In this document: piece after piece, positions 46,901-54,043 of the stretch
Position numbering within the stretch: position 1 is the stretch's first letter
Layout: the number at the start of each line of letters is the position of its first letter
Assembly: GCA_035566435.1 (NCBI GenBank)
Contig: DATMRF010000130.1
Coordinates: 30,107-94,106, forward strand
Reading direction: 5' to 3'
Origin: DATMRF01 sp035566435
GTDB lineage: Bacteria > Verrucomicrobiota > Verrucomicrobiia > Limisphaerales > UBA8199
Length of the DNA stretch: 64,000 nt
Notes under the pieces: model-generated
The model's input: only the letters and a program-made list of their open reading frames with translations
Told to the model about the DNA's origin: nothing
Databases searched by the model: none
Translations under genes and position numbers: made by a program

Positions 46901-48145
46901 CCGCGCCGCCACTTCCTGGCAAACCGCCTCCATCGAGTCCAACTCCTCCATCCGGCAGTCCGACCGTCCAGCGACCGCCCGGTGTAGTTCCGCGTCGCTG
47001 AATTCAGGTCCCCACAACGGGACCGTCATTTTGTGCGGTTTGAATCCGGGATCGTACAGCTTTTGCGCGTACAGGGCGGCGCCCACCGCGGTGCCGTCGT
47101 CGCCTGCCGCCGGCTGCACGAACACCCGGTTGAAGAGCCCGCTCCTCTGGATCGCTCCATTCGCAGAGCAGTTTAGGGCAACGCCACCGGCCAAGCATAA
47201 ATTTCGTTGTCCGGTACTCACCTGGAAGTGTTTGAGGACGTGCAGTTGGCAGGTTTGAAGCACGGCTTGCAGCGCGGCCGCAATGTCCTGATGGAACTGA
47301 ATGACCTCTGCTTCCGGCTCGCGCGCCGGGCCGAGTTGCTCGGCGAGGTAACGCAGAACTCCGGCGTGTGTCTCCCGTTCCCGAAGCGTTGAATTTCGGG
47401 CGAAGAGCGGGATCGCGTAGGTCCCGTCATCCTTGAGTTTGACCCATTGCATCATTCGATCGTAAAACCGCCCTGGGTTTCCGTAAGGCGCCAGGCCCAT
47501 GACCTTGTATTCGTCGGAGTTCATGCAAAATCCGAGATACAAGGTGAACACCCCGTAAAACGTCCCGATGGAATGGAAAGCCGGGATTTGGGCCAACACC
47601 CTTATGTCTGTTCCTTTCCCGACCGCCACAGTCGCGCTGTGCGCCTCGCCCATGCCGTCGGTTACAAGAATGAGCGCTTCCTCGAACCCACTCGGATAAA
47701 ACGCACTCGCCGCGTGGGCCAGGTGGTGCGGTACGCAAACCAGTTTTTCGCTCCAGTCCGTCTCGCCAAAATGCCGCCGAAGCAGCTCCCGTTGCGCTTC
47801 GGGAGAAAATACCTCGCGGTACTGGCTTTCCAAGTACTCCTCACCATCGAACAGACCCTTGAACGGTTCGTAGGAAAAGCCATGCGCGATCAGGTCAATC
47901 TCGCGATGGATTAGGCGGGCCGTCTCCAGACAATAGCCGATGGCGTTGACCGGGAAGGCCCCCGTCGCCTTTTCGCCCGTGAATCGCTCTTCGGCGGCGG
48001 CCGCGATGATGCCCGTGCTTCCCACCAACGCTGCCGCGGCGTCAAAGCCCTGGGCGATCTGGTATTCCCGCTTTGACAAACCAGGCATTTTGCGTTGCTT
48101 GAAGGCCACACTGTTCGATAAGCCGCTAATTCCGATTACGTTCAT
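40997..48145 (-). CDS. Carbamoyltransferase-NRPS fusion: CT-A(monooxygenase)-PCP-C-PCP
   Basis: 2382 residues. Residues 1-590 are a full NodU/CmcH/TobZ-type carbamoyltransferase (HHLAHAASAFYPSGF, DGMGEAHSATVAVG, LAGGVALNCSANG, MEFGPRALGNRSILADPR, NTSFNVRGQPIV). An A domain begins near 635 and is split after the A4 motif (FDISVLELFWTLARG) by a luciferase-like monooxygenase at about 887-1235 (MDFSLFYFASDEP, TAVWTPERHLHAFGG, VVLPLHHPIRVAEEW, SIASGW); it resumes at VTHLQCTPSLAG. Its code D-I-L-Q-M-G-M-V-W-K looks glycine-type. Then PCP (S1644), C (HHIIIDG near 1836) and a second PCP (S2246) without an A domain, and a 100-residue tail. Glycine loading, oxidation by flavin and carbamoylation of a hydroxyl are plausible steps. 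Confidence 0.92.
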   Translation of the reverse strand: MNVIGISGLSNSVAFKQRKMPGLSKREYQIAQGFDAAAALVGSTGIIAAAAEERFTGEKATGAFPVNAIGYCLETARLIHREIDLIAHGFSYEPFKGLFDGEEYLESQYREVFSPEAQRELLRRHFGETDWSEKLVCVPHHLAHAASAFYPSGFEEALILVTDGMGEAHSATVAVGKGTDIRVLAQIPAFHSIGTFYGVFTLYLGFCMNSDEYKVMGLAPYGNPGRFYDRMMQWVKLKDDGTYAIPLFARNSTLRERETHAGVLRYLAEQLGPAREPEAEVIQFHQDIAAALQAVLQTCQLHVLKHFQVSTGQRNLCLAGGVALNCSANGAIQRSGLFNRVFVQPAAGDDGTAVGAALYAQKLYDPGFKPHKMTVPLWGPEFSDAELHRAVAGRSDCRMEELDSMEAVCQEVAARIEKGQIVAWFQGRMEFGPRALGNRSILADPRGPGMRDRINSLVKKREAFRPFAPVVAVEAATRFFDLAAGDEDTYASMLLVTPVRPEFRDRLPAVTHVDGSARIQTVARGQNPRLWQLLNAFEVKAGIPVLLNTSFNVRGQPIVRTPQEAVETFLFAHLDLLVMGNMLITRVPDPAELDDSAGGRPPLFDKRGGTDASAPLAAGCGQIACPKLYPERIEQSRCQELISKCIHEFVSAQAAKTPEAVAAVFEDQQLTFAELDARANQLARYLQRKGVGPETLVGICLEVSLEMLIGLLGVLKAGGAYVPLDPDYPQDRLAFMIDDSRMQVLLTQERLLGLLPAHAAAISNSKLEVVCLDAQGKALAQEGSHVPVSGVTSENLAYVIYTSGSTGKPKGVMVTHDNVANFFTGMDERIGADPPGVWLALTSISFDISVLELFWTLARGFKVVLHRTQPRASRRTARLAASPSRAMDFSLFYFASDEPATDANKYRLLLEGARYADEHGFTAVWTPERHLHAFGGLYPNPSVTSAALAAITRRVQIRAGSVVLPLHHPIRVAEEWAVVDNLSNGRVALSIASGWQVNDFVLAPEHYADRKQIMLRHLDTLRKLWRGETVGFRGSNGQDVPVRLSPRPIQAELPLWLTASGNPDTFVLAGEMGCNVLTHLLGQSTAELAKKIEAYRAAWHQHGHAGEGQVTLMLHTFVGDDLQTVREKVRSPFTAYLRSSIDLIKNAPSSFSAFKRPVGAGSENGQAEPNGFTEEEIDVMARHAFERYFETSGLFGPPQRCVETVERLRRLGVDEIACLIDFGLDTESVLAGLDGLNRVRQKANESPKRSDSSLAAQVVRHRVTHLQCTPSLAGLMAEDPRSLQALQSLHTLMLGGEALPPDLVQRLTGPARILNMYGPTETTVWSTTYTVMNGQKTIPIGRPIANTEIYIVDENLKAVASGEPGELLLGGSGVARGYLYRPELTMEKFIPHLFQPHSAARLYRTGDLVRCHPDGNLEYLGRMDQQVKLRGFRIELGEIEATLRLHPEVKDCVAVIREDQPGDKRLVAYLVARSATATGHRILRDFLARRLPDYMVPAAFVEMAALPLTPNGKLDRKALPAPEYKTHSVECSGTSSPFGRNRPMDRNAALHSGPQKPAHDQAPEKPQRNSMRPGPEPRVPGQVPESAALERVSVPARSLEALSAKSQSAPATTIEARVSRIWREVLGLEEAAQEDNFFEFGGNSLLATRLMSRLRREFGCDLPLRLGFDCPTIQELSHAVSAEVGPGNGTSSLNPQVIARRKNTAEAPLSFSQQRLWFLAWIEPGPHYNEHFDLRLTGPLDVPALEQAFNEIIRRHETLRSTFEQIDGTPFQRIKPALTITMPVLNLSNRPAAEAEAIRLAVEQSQGTFQLDQGPLFRARLLRLSDREHILALTLHHIIIDGWSRGVLLNELAALYPAFRRREPSLLPELPIQYADFAAWQRQGLRDEAMRDHLAYWLKQLRGAPPLLELPSDLPRPEIQSYRGARLPLRVNEATLRQISALGRQEGCTVFMVLLAAFQALLARYTGGDDIVVGSPVAGRNHAETEGLIGFFLNPLVLRGDLSGDPTFVELLRRTRQMALDAYAHQDLPFEKLVSELHPVRDLGFSPLFQVMLVFQNLAARSVHAGDLTITSIDNDAGISKLDLTLHLEETPRGCSGWVEYATDLFEPLTIARLMADFQALLENALAQPNDRLSQFPTEPRYPSRARRNGDSEPPEPSDPGQGRGATASRGSLLAIRRSTEPASSFGHPLEPPRGSSAVPYSTGCLDVRPAPRSEVVQRLARIWSEVLGIEKIDLHDNLFDLGAHSLLVFKIAVRINNAFKVEVPFQSFLETPTLGAIACIIEIGLRHADLMAAKVPADAFVPGFTPEGFQETAASVSCGLRSRRHQLRKVFVEMVSGIVCRFARRPKSAPEVLLPDGNAAAEKPPPAHIATNALRFEKQHN

Positions 48146-48227
48146 GCGACGAGTGCGTTCAACTAATCCTTCGTCCCTATGCTCTCAGGCGCCGGTCGCC
48201 AAACACCGTGGGGCTGTTTCTCCATCA

Positions 48228-49346
48228 TCAGCATTCGGCTGGTGATCGCGATCGCCGGGAAGCCGGTTGGCGCTTTTGCAAAGTCCTCGCAGGCGCCACG
48301 TCGGCGAGTTGTTTTTTCCAGCATGAGGGAGCCTCCACTGCCGTGCTCCGCGCTTCGAATGCATCGTCCGGCGCTTCCTGAAGACAGCGCTTGAGTTGTC
48401 CGGCCAGCGCGCGCACGTGAGGTTCATTGAGAACACTCCCATGGGCGCCAGAGACAATTCGTACGCTAACTTTTCCGGCAAAATCCCCCCAGCCGCACGC
48501 AGCGTCGAATGAACAGAGCAGGGGGTGTCCGTGCGTTCGAAACAGCGTCACCTTCCCGACGTAGGGGCCGGGGTGATGCCGGAACAGCGCGTGAATATGG
48601 GCCTCCCACCGACGGCGCTGCCCTTCCGGCTGCGCGGAAAGATCCACAAAATCCTCGATGTTGAAACTCACCGCGGTTGTCCGGGAAGTGACGGTGTGGG
48701 GTAATTTCCTTTTGATCGCGCGCAATTTCCAGCTTAAGAAGTCCCAGCGCTGGTCGCTCTTGAGTTGGAGCAGATAATGGCTCCAATACCCCACGTTCTT
48801 TAGAAAACGCGCGCAGAACTCCGGGCCAAAACGGATGCGCTCGTAACTGGAATTGGGCGGGACGGAGTTGATCAGTGCTAGCAGCGCGATCTCGTGCCCT
48901 TGGGCGTGAAGCTGCCGCCCCATCTCGTAAGCCACATTGCCGCCAAAACAATAGCCCCCTAGAAAATACGGCCCCTGTGGCTGAAACAAGCGGAGCTTGA
49001 CCACGTAACGCGCGGCCATTTCCTCAATGCTCGCGAAGCCGTCCCGCCTGTTCTCATCGGGCGCGAGGAACGCAAGCACTGGCTGATCCGTGCCGAGGTG
49101 GTGCGACAACGCCTTGTAACCCCACAACATTCCGCCGCCCGCGCCATGGACGAGAAAGAGAGGCGGGCGCGTGCCTTTGGGTTGTATCTCCATAATGCCC
49201 GTGCTGCCCTGGTCATGGGGAAACCCAACGCGGGCACCGCGGTGCGACACTAGCCGCGGCCCTGCCGGGCCGTCCGCTGAAAGGCAGGACTGCAGTTGTT
49301 CAATCGCCGGCGATTGATGCGCCGTGGCTCTCAGGTCAGTTATCAT
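48228..49346 (-). CDS. Stand-alone thioesterase with cysteine nucleophile
   Basis: 372 residues. The alpha/beta-hydrolase core (PPLFLVHGAGGGMLWGYKAL, GPYFLGGYCFGGNVAYEMG, HGSVLNEPHV with the catalytic histidine) is nearly the same as the TE domain at the end of the PKS-NRPS protein, including the segment EIQPKGTRPPL before it, so one arose from the other by duplication. The nucleophile position (C133) is cysteine instead of serine in both. As first gene of the operon it may edit carrier domains or release product. The last 60 residues are basic and unrelated to the family. Confidence 0.9.
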   Translation of the reverse strand: MITDLRATAHQSPAIEQLQSCLSADGPAGPRLVSHRGARVGFPHDQGSTGIMEIQPKGTRPPLFLVHGAGGGMLWGYKALSHHLGTDQPVLAFLAPDENRRDGFASIEEMAARYVVKLRLFQPQGPYFLGGYCFGGNVAYEMGRQLHAQGHEIALLALINSVPPNSSYERIRFGPEFCARFLKNVGYWSHYLLQLKSDQRWDFLSWKLRAIKRKLPHTVTSRTTAVSFNIEDFVDLSAQPEGQRRRWEAHIHALFRHHPGPYVGKVTLFRTHGHPLLCSFDAACGWGDFAGKVSVRIVSGAHGSVLNEPHVRALAGQLKRCLQEAPDDAFEARSTAVEAPSCWKKQLADVAPARTLQKRQPASRRSRSPAEC

Positions 49347-49525
49347 TACGCCGTTTCCGTAAAGCTGGAGGAAACCTACACGAAGGCAGAAGCGCAGTGC
49401 AGTAGGTGAACATCGTATACCGGGGTGGTAAAGACCCCAACGAAATGAGCAGGATTGGGTTCGCGGCGCGGTGCGTAAGGCTCACACCCCATTTCGCCGC
49501 CGCGCAAAGGGGCTTAATTAGGTGC
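49347..49525. promoter_or_regulatory. Divergent promoter region of NRPS and polysaccharide operons
   Basis: 179 bases between two outward-reading operons. It contains the 41-base motif at 49399-49439 that recurs at 40667-40707, and AGGTG four bases before ATG 49526. No clear sigma-70 boxes were found by eye. Confidence 0.5.
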
Positions 49526-51055
49526 ATGTATGCAGATGGGCTCACAGACACTTCATCGGCGCACCTGACCGCGGCGGCCCACGACGCAGTGGAACAAAGT
49601 TTTGTTGCACAGCGCTCGCGCGTGGCGAGCCAGCCCATTGCGCTGCTGGGCGTCGCGTTTGACAACCTGACGCTTCGCGAGACTGTGGGCCGCATTGAGG
49701 AAATGATTGCTTCCCGGCGTTCGCACTATGTGGTCACAGCGAATGTTGATTTTCTTATGCAAGCCCGGCGCGACTTGGAGTTGCGGCGTATCCTGCTCAA
49801 TGCGCCCCTGGTTTTATGCGATGGCATGCCGCTGGTCTGGGCATCGCGACTGTTTGGAAATCCTTTGCCGGAGCGTGTCGCGGGCGCGGACGTCGTGCCG
49901 GAGCTGATTCGTGTGGCGGCAAAGAAACACTATCGGTTGTTCTTCCTCGGAACAACTGAGGAAGCGAACACGCAGGCCATCGCCAGACTGCGGGCGCAGT
50001 TTCCCGATTTGGAGATCAGCCATTACTCACCACCATTCCGGCCATTGCTCGAAATGGATGACGCGGAAATCATTCGCCGGATTCGCGACGCAAAACCGGA
50101 TTTGTTGTTCGTGGCGTTTGGCTGTCCGAAAGCCGAGAAGTGGTTGGCGATGCACTACCCAGGACTTGGCGTGCCGGTCGCCATGGGGGTCGGCGCGACC
50201 CTTGACTTTCTGGCCGGCCGCATGAAACGCGCGCCGCTCTGGATGCAGCGCGGGGGCGTGGAGTGGATTTATCGGTTCTGGCAGGAGCCGCGGCGGCTGT
50301 TCAAGCGCTATGCTACCGATCTTTGGTTTTTCGGCGGAGCGATTGTTCGTCAGTGGTGGGCGATGAAATTGCCAGCCGGCGCAAGCCGGAGCCAGACTCG
50401 GACTTCGGCCATCCAGTCTGAAACCACGTGGCAACGCGTTGGGGCGGCGGACCGGCTGAATAAGGCTTCCGTCGAACGCGACGCGGCTCGGTGGAAAACA
50501 ATCGCGGGCGCGGATCGTCATTGTCTGCTGGAGCTTGCAGGGGTGAAATTTGTGGATAGCACCGGCATGGCCGTGCTGGTTCATTTGAAGAAACAACTGC
50601 GCCTTTCTGGACGGCAGTTGATTTTACTGTCACCCTCGCCGGTCGTGAGGCGTACGTTAAAGGCGATGCGTTTGGAGGGATTTTTCGAAGTCGCGACCGG
50701 TGCGTTCGAAGCGCGAGCATTGATCGAAGCGCGATTGCGCGAACGAGGCGCGATGATGGGTAGTGACTCCACCAGCCTCCTGGTATGGTTGGGCGAAATT
50801 CCCGCGACCAGCGCCGAACAAATCTGGCAATGCACCCGGGCCGCGATCCAGCGCGCCAATTCAACGGCTCAGTCATGGAGCATTGACTTGGCGGCAGTGC
50901 GATTCATGGACAGCGGCGGAGTCAAACTGCTGTTGCGCTCCGTGGAAATCGCACGGTCCCACGGCATTCGTCTGCGTTTCAGCTATCCGTCCGCGCCGGT
51001 GCGAAACGTTTTTCGGGTCTCGAAGCTCGAATACCTTCTGGATCAATTCGCATGA
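49526..51055 (+). CDS. WecG/TagA/CpsF glycosyltransferase fused to two STAS domains
   Basis: 509 residues from ATG 49526 (AGGTG just upstream; a longer frame to 49406 has no family similarity). Residues 25-290 are a GT26 enzyme (NVDFLMQARRD, DGMPLVWASRL, RVAGADVVPEL, LFVAFGCPKAEKW, PVAMGVGATLDFLAGRMKRAP). Then two STAS domains follow, with VKFVDSTGMAVLVHL and VRFMDSGGVKLLLRS around the serine/threonine normally phosphorylated in anti-anti-sigma factors. GT26 enzymes add a sugar to a lipid-linked intermediate; the STAS pair may tether or regulate it. It overlaps the next gene by four bases. Confidence 0.88.
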   Translation: MYADGLTDTSSAHLTAAAHDAVEQSFVAQRSRVASQPIALLGVAFDNLTLRETVGRIEEMIASRRSHYVVTANVDFLMQARRDLELRRILLNAPLVLCDGMPLVWASRLFGNPLPERVAGADVVPELIRVAAKKHYRLFFLGTTEEANTQAIARLRAQFPDLEISHYSPPFRPLLEMDDAEIIRRIRDAKPDLLFVAFGCPKAEKWLAMHYPGLGVPVAMGVGATLDFLAGRMKRAPLWMQRGGVEWIYRFWQEPRRLFKRYATDLWFFGGAIVRQWWAMKLPAGASRSQTRTSAIQSETTWQRVGAADRLNKASVERDAARWKTIAGADRHCLLELAGVKFVDSTGMAVLVHLKKQLRLSGRQLILLSPSPVVRRTLKAMRLEGFFEVATGAFEARALIEARLRERGAMMGSDSTSLLVWLGEIPATSAEQIWQCTRAAIQRANSTAQSWSIDLAAVRFMDSGGVKLLLRSVEIARSHGIRLRFSYPSAPVRNVFRVSKLEYLLDQFA

Positions 51056-52302
51056 ACGTCGGCCTGTCCACATCCGTGATTCAACGCGGGCAGAGCGGCA
51101 TTGCGCAATACGTGTTCGCGCTGGTGAAAGCCCTTTCGCAGCATACTGCACAACCTGATCTGAAGCTTTTTGTGTTGGAAGAGGATTTGCCGCTGTTCGA
51201 TTTTGCCAAGGAGGGAGCAAGCATAATCCCCGTTTCCGAAAGCTTTCGTTCGCCGGCGAAAGACATCCTTTGGCATCAAACCGTTCTGCCGCAACTCGCG
51301 CGCGCTCATCGTCTCGACGTGCTGCATGTGCCCAGCTATCGGCGGATGTTGTGGGCGCGGCCGTGCGCTTTGGTAACGACGATTCATGACCTCGCTCCGT
51401 TTCACGTCGCTCGAAAATATGATTGGAAGCGGATGTTTTATGGCCGCGTTGTGGCGCGGTGGCTGGCGCAACGTCAGGACAAAATTATCGCCGTCAGCCA
51501 GAACACGGGCACCGACATTCTTGAATCCTTCAGATTGGCTGCTAAGAAAGTCTCGGTAATTCATAATGGGCTCGATCATACCCGCTTCTTCCCCGACTCA
51601 ATCGAAGCTGCGAAGCGGCTTGTCATGCGGCGCTACGATTTGCGCGGGCCTTTCTTTCTCTACGTCTCCCGGCTGGAACATCCAGGCAAGAACCACGTGC
51701 GCCTGATTGAGGCGTTTAACCGCTTCAAAACCCAGACCCGATCGGAGTGGCAACTCGTGTTTGGCGGCAGCGACTGGCACGGCGCGCAAACTATTCGCGC
51801 GGCCGTCGGACAATCGCAATTCAGCAGCGAGATCCGCTGCCTGGGCTTTGTGGCGAACGACGTCCTGCCGCAGCTGTATCGCGCGGCGTCAGTGTTCGTT
51901 TACCCTTCGCTGTTTGAAGGCTTTGGTTTCCCGCCGCTGGAGGCAATGGCGTGCGGATGTCCAGTCTTGTGTTCGACTCGCGGATCGTTGGGAGAGGTCG
52001 TGGGGGAGGCGGCGGCGACGGTGGATCCCGAAGACGTGACGGCGTTGAAAATGCAGCTTGGCGCCCTCGCAGGCGACCCGGTTTTGCGCGCAAAACTCCG
52101 CGCGGCCGGCCTGACGCGAGCGCGACGTTTCGATTGGCAGCGGACGGCGTCGAAGACTCTGGATGTTTACGCGGCCGCGCTCGAGGCTGAAACTGCGGCG
52201 AACCACATGACGGTTCTGCGGCATGCGGGTGAAAACTCAACACAGGAGCGCACGCAATGCCTCAGGGCATTGGCGCCTGGTTCGGGTGATGAGTCACTTT
52301 GA
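51052..52302 (+). CDS. Family 4 glycosyltransferase
   Basis: 416 residues of the GT-B fold. The N-terminal half carries DVLHVPSYRRML and TTIHDLAPFH; the donor-binding half has YVSRLEHPGKNHVRLIEAF, LGFVANDVLPQLYRAASVFVYPS and EGFGFPPLEAMACGCPVLCS, where the EGFGFPPLE motif binds the nucleotide sugar. Probably a mannosyl- or similar transferase extending the polysaccharide unit started by the preceding enzyme; the ATG overlaps that gene's stop (ATGA). Confidence 0.94.
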   Translation: MNVGLSTSVIQRGQSGIAQYVFALVKALSQHTAQPDLKLFVLEEDLPLFDFAKEGASIIPVSESFRSPAKDILWHQTVLPQLARAHRLDVLHVPSYRRMLWARPCALVTTIHDLAPFHVARKYDWKRMFYGRVVARWLAQRQDKIIAVSQNTGTDILESFRLAAKKVSVIHNGLDHTRFFPDSIEAAKRLVMRRYDLRGPFFLYVSRLEHPGKNHVRLIEAFNRFKTQTRSEWQLVFGGSDWHGAQTIRAAVGQSQFSSEIRCLGFVANDVLPQLYRAASVFVYPSLFEGFGFPPLEAMACGCPVLCSTRGSLGEVVGEAAATVDPEDVTALKMQLGALAGDPVLRAKLRAAGLTRARRFDWQRTASKTLDVYAAALEAETAANHMTVLRHAGENSTQERTQCLRALAPGSGDESL

Positions 52303-52354
52303 GCGATAAACTGGCGGGATACGATGAACAGATGATTTTCCACCACACGCGCGA

Positions 52355-53899
52355 GTGAAAAAACAAATCCGCATCGTTTACGTTGAAGACATGCCGGCCG
52401 ACGCGGTCTTAGTGAACCATGAATTACGAAAGGCGGGGCTGCGGTTTCGCACTAAGCGCGTGGATTCCGAGGATGTCTTCAAGCGGGAGCTGGATCACAA
52501 CCCGCCGGACCTGATTCTCTCCGATCACGGCCTGCCGAGCTTCGACGGTTTCGCGGCCCTCACAATCGCAAAAGACAAGTGCCCCGAAGTACCGTTTATT
52601 TTCGTCACGAACTCGCACGGTGAAGAAACCGCGGTTGAGATGTTTGAGAGGGGCGCGACAGACTACGTGCTCAAAACCAATCTTTCGAAGCTTGTCCCGG
52701 CGGTGCAACGCGCACTGCGCGAAACGGAGGAGCGCAGCAAGTTGAAGCAGCGGGAGCAAGCGCTGCAGGACACCGAGGAGCGTTTCCGGATAGTGGTGGA
52801 TGGCGTGAAGGATTGCGCGATTTACATGATCGATGTGGAAGGCAGGGTCGCCACGTGGAATCAAGGCGCGGAACGCGTGGAAGGGTACACCGCAAAAGAG
52901 ATCATCGGAAAACCGCTTGCGACTTTCTTCCCGCCGGAAGACGTCGCGCGCAAAGTGCCGGAAACCGCGCTCAAGAAGGCGCAGAAGGAGGGACGCGCTC
53001 TCAACGAAGGTTGGCGAGTGCGCAAGGACGGCTCACGGTTCTGGTCGCGGGGAATCCTCACCGCGCTGCGTGACGCAGGCGGCCAGCTGCGCGGATTCGC
53101 CAAAGTGGCGCATGACCTGACGCGAGAGAGGCGGGCAGAAGAGGAGATTCAACGGTTGAGGTCGCGATTGGAATCGCGCGTGATCGAGCGCACGGCGCAG
53201 TTGGAAGCAGCAAACCAGGAACTCGAGGGGTTCAGCTATTCAGTGTCCCACGATTTGCGAGCACCACTGCGGCACATTCTCGGTTATGTGGATATTCTGC
53301 AAACCGGAGCCAAACAAACTCTGGACGTAGGCAGCCGCCAGCATCTCCAGTCCATCGCGCGGTCGGTTACTGAGATGGGACAGATGATTGATGCGCTTTT
53401 GCAGTTTTCCCGGCTGAGCCGCGCGAAAATGCACTTCAAGCGGGTGAGTCTCGCTGCGCTCGCGCAGGATGTGCGACGGGAATTGCGCAATGAAATCAAA
53501 GGCCGCCACATCAAGTGGCAAATCGGCCACTTGCCGGAAATGCAGGGCGATCTTTTGATGCTGCGCCAGGCCATCGTCCACCTGCTTTCGAACGCGATTA
53601 AATTCACTCGCACGCGCCGAAACGTTAAGATCGAGATCGGGGCCAAGAAGGGAGCACGCGAAACGATCTTCTTCGTTCGCGACAATGGGGTCGGCTTCGA
53701 CATGAGCTACGCTGACAAACTCTTCGGCGTGTTCCAACGATTCCACCGGTCGACCGAGTTTGAAGGCACCGGTGTCGGCCTGGCCATTGTTCGGCGCATC
53801 ATTCATAAGCACGGCGGACGCACGTGGGCTGAGGGAAAAGCGGATGGCGGCGCGACGTTTTATTTTTCACTTCCGGAGCTGACGGAGGAGGCAACGTGA
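52355..53899 (+). CDS. Receiver-PAS-histidine kinase
   Basis: 514 residues from GTG 52355: receiver domain (1-125, phosphoacceptor D57 in LILSDHGLP), PAS/PAC sensor (about 140-260, VATWNQGAERVEGYTAKEIIG), coiled coil, HisKA with H299 in VSHDLRAPLRHILGY, and an HATPase with the N box LLSNAIKFT and G boxes DNGVGFD, GTGVGLAIV. No transmembrane segment, so cytoplasmic, possibly sensing a small molecule or redox state. It sits inside the polysaccharide gene region, suggesting control of exopolysaccharide output. Confidence 0.93.
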   Translation: MKKQIRIVYVEDMPADAVLVNHELRKAGLRFRTKRVDSEDVFKRELDHNPPDLILSDHGLPSFDGFAALTIAKDKCPEVPFIFVTNSHGEETAVEMFERGATDYVLKTNLSKLVPAVQRALRETEERSKLKQREQALQDTEERFRIVVDGVKDCAIYMIDVEGRVATWNQGAERVEGYTAKEIIGKPLATFFPPEDVARKVPETALKKAQKEGRALNEGWRVRKDGSRFWSRGILTALRDAGGQLRGFAKVAHDLTRERRAEEEIQRLRSRLESRVIERTAQLEAANQELEGFSYSVSHDLRAPLRHILGYVDILQTGAKQTLDVGSRQHLQSIARSVTEMGQMIDALLQFSRLSRAKMHFKRVSLAALAQDVRRELRNEIKGRHIKWQIGHLPEMQGDLLMLRQAIVHLLSNAIKFTRTRRNVKIEIGAKKGARETIFFVRDNGVGFDMSYADKLFGVFQRFHRSTEFEGTGVGLAIVRRIIHKHGGRTWAEGKADGGATFYFSLPELTEEAT

Positions 53900-54043
53900 T
53901 CCGGGACCAATGCATTCTGCCGGCCGCGGGCCATGTCCCAGGCGCCGAGCTCGCCAGGTGGACGCCGGCGGTCAGGGAATGCCGCGGCGCAGCGGTCGTG
54001 GCTCATAACGACGCGGAGACTTTGGATTGCCAATATTGTGCGT

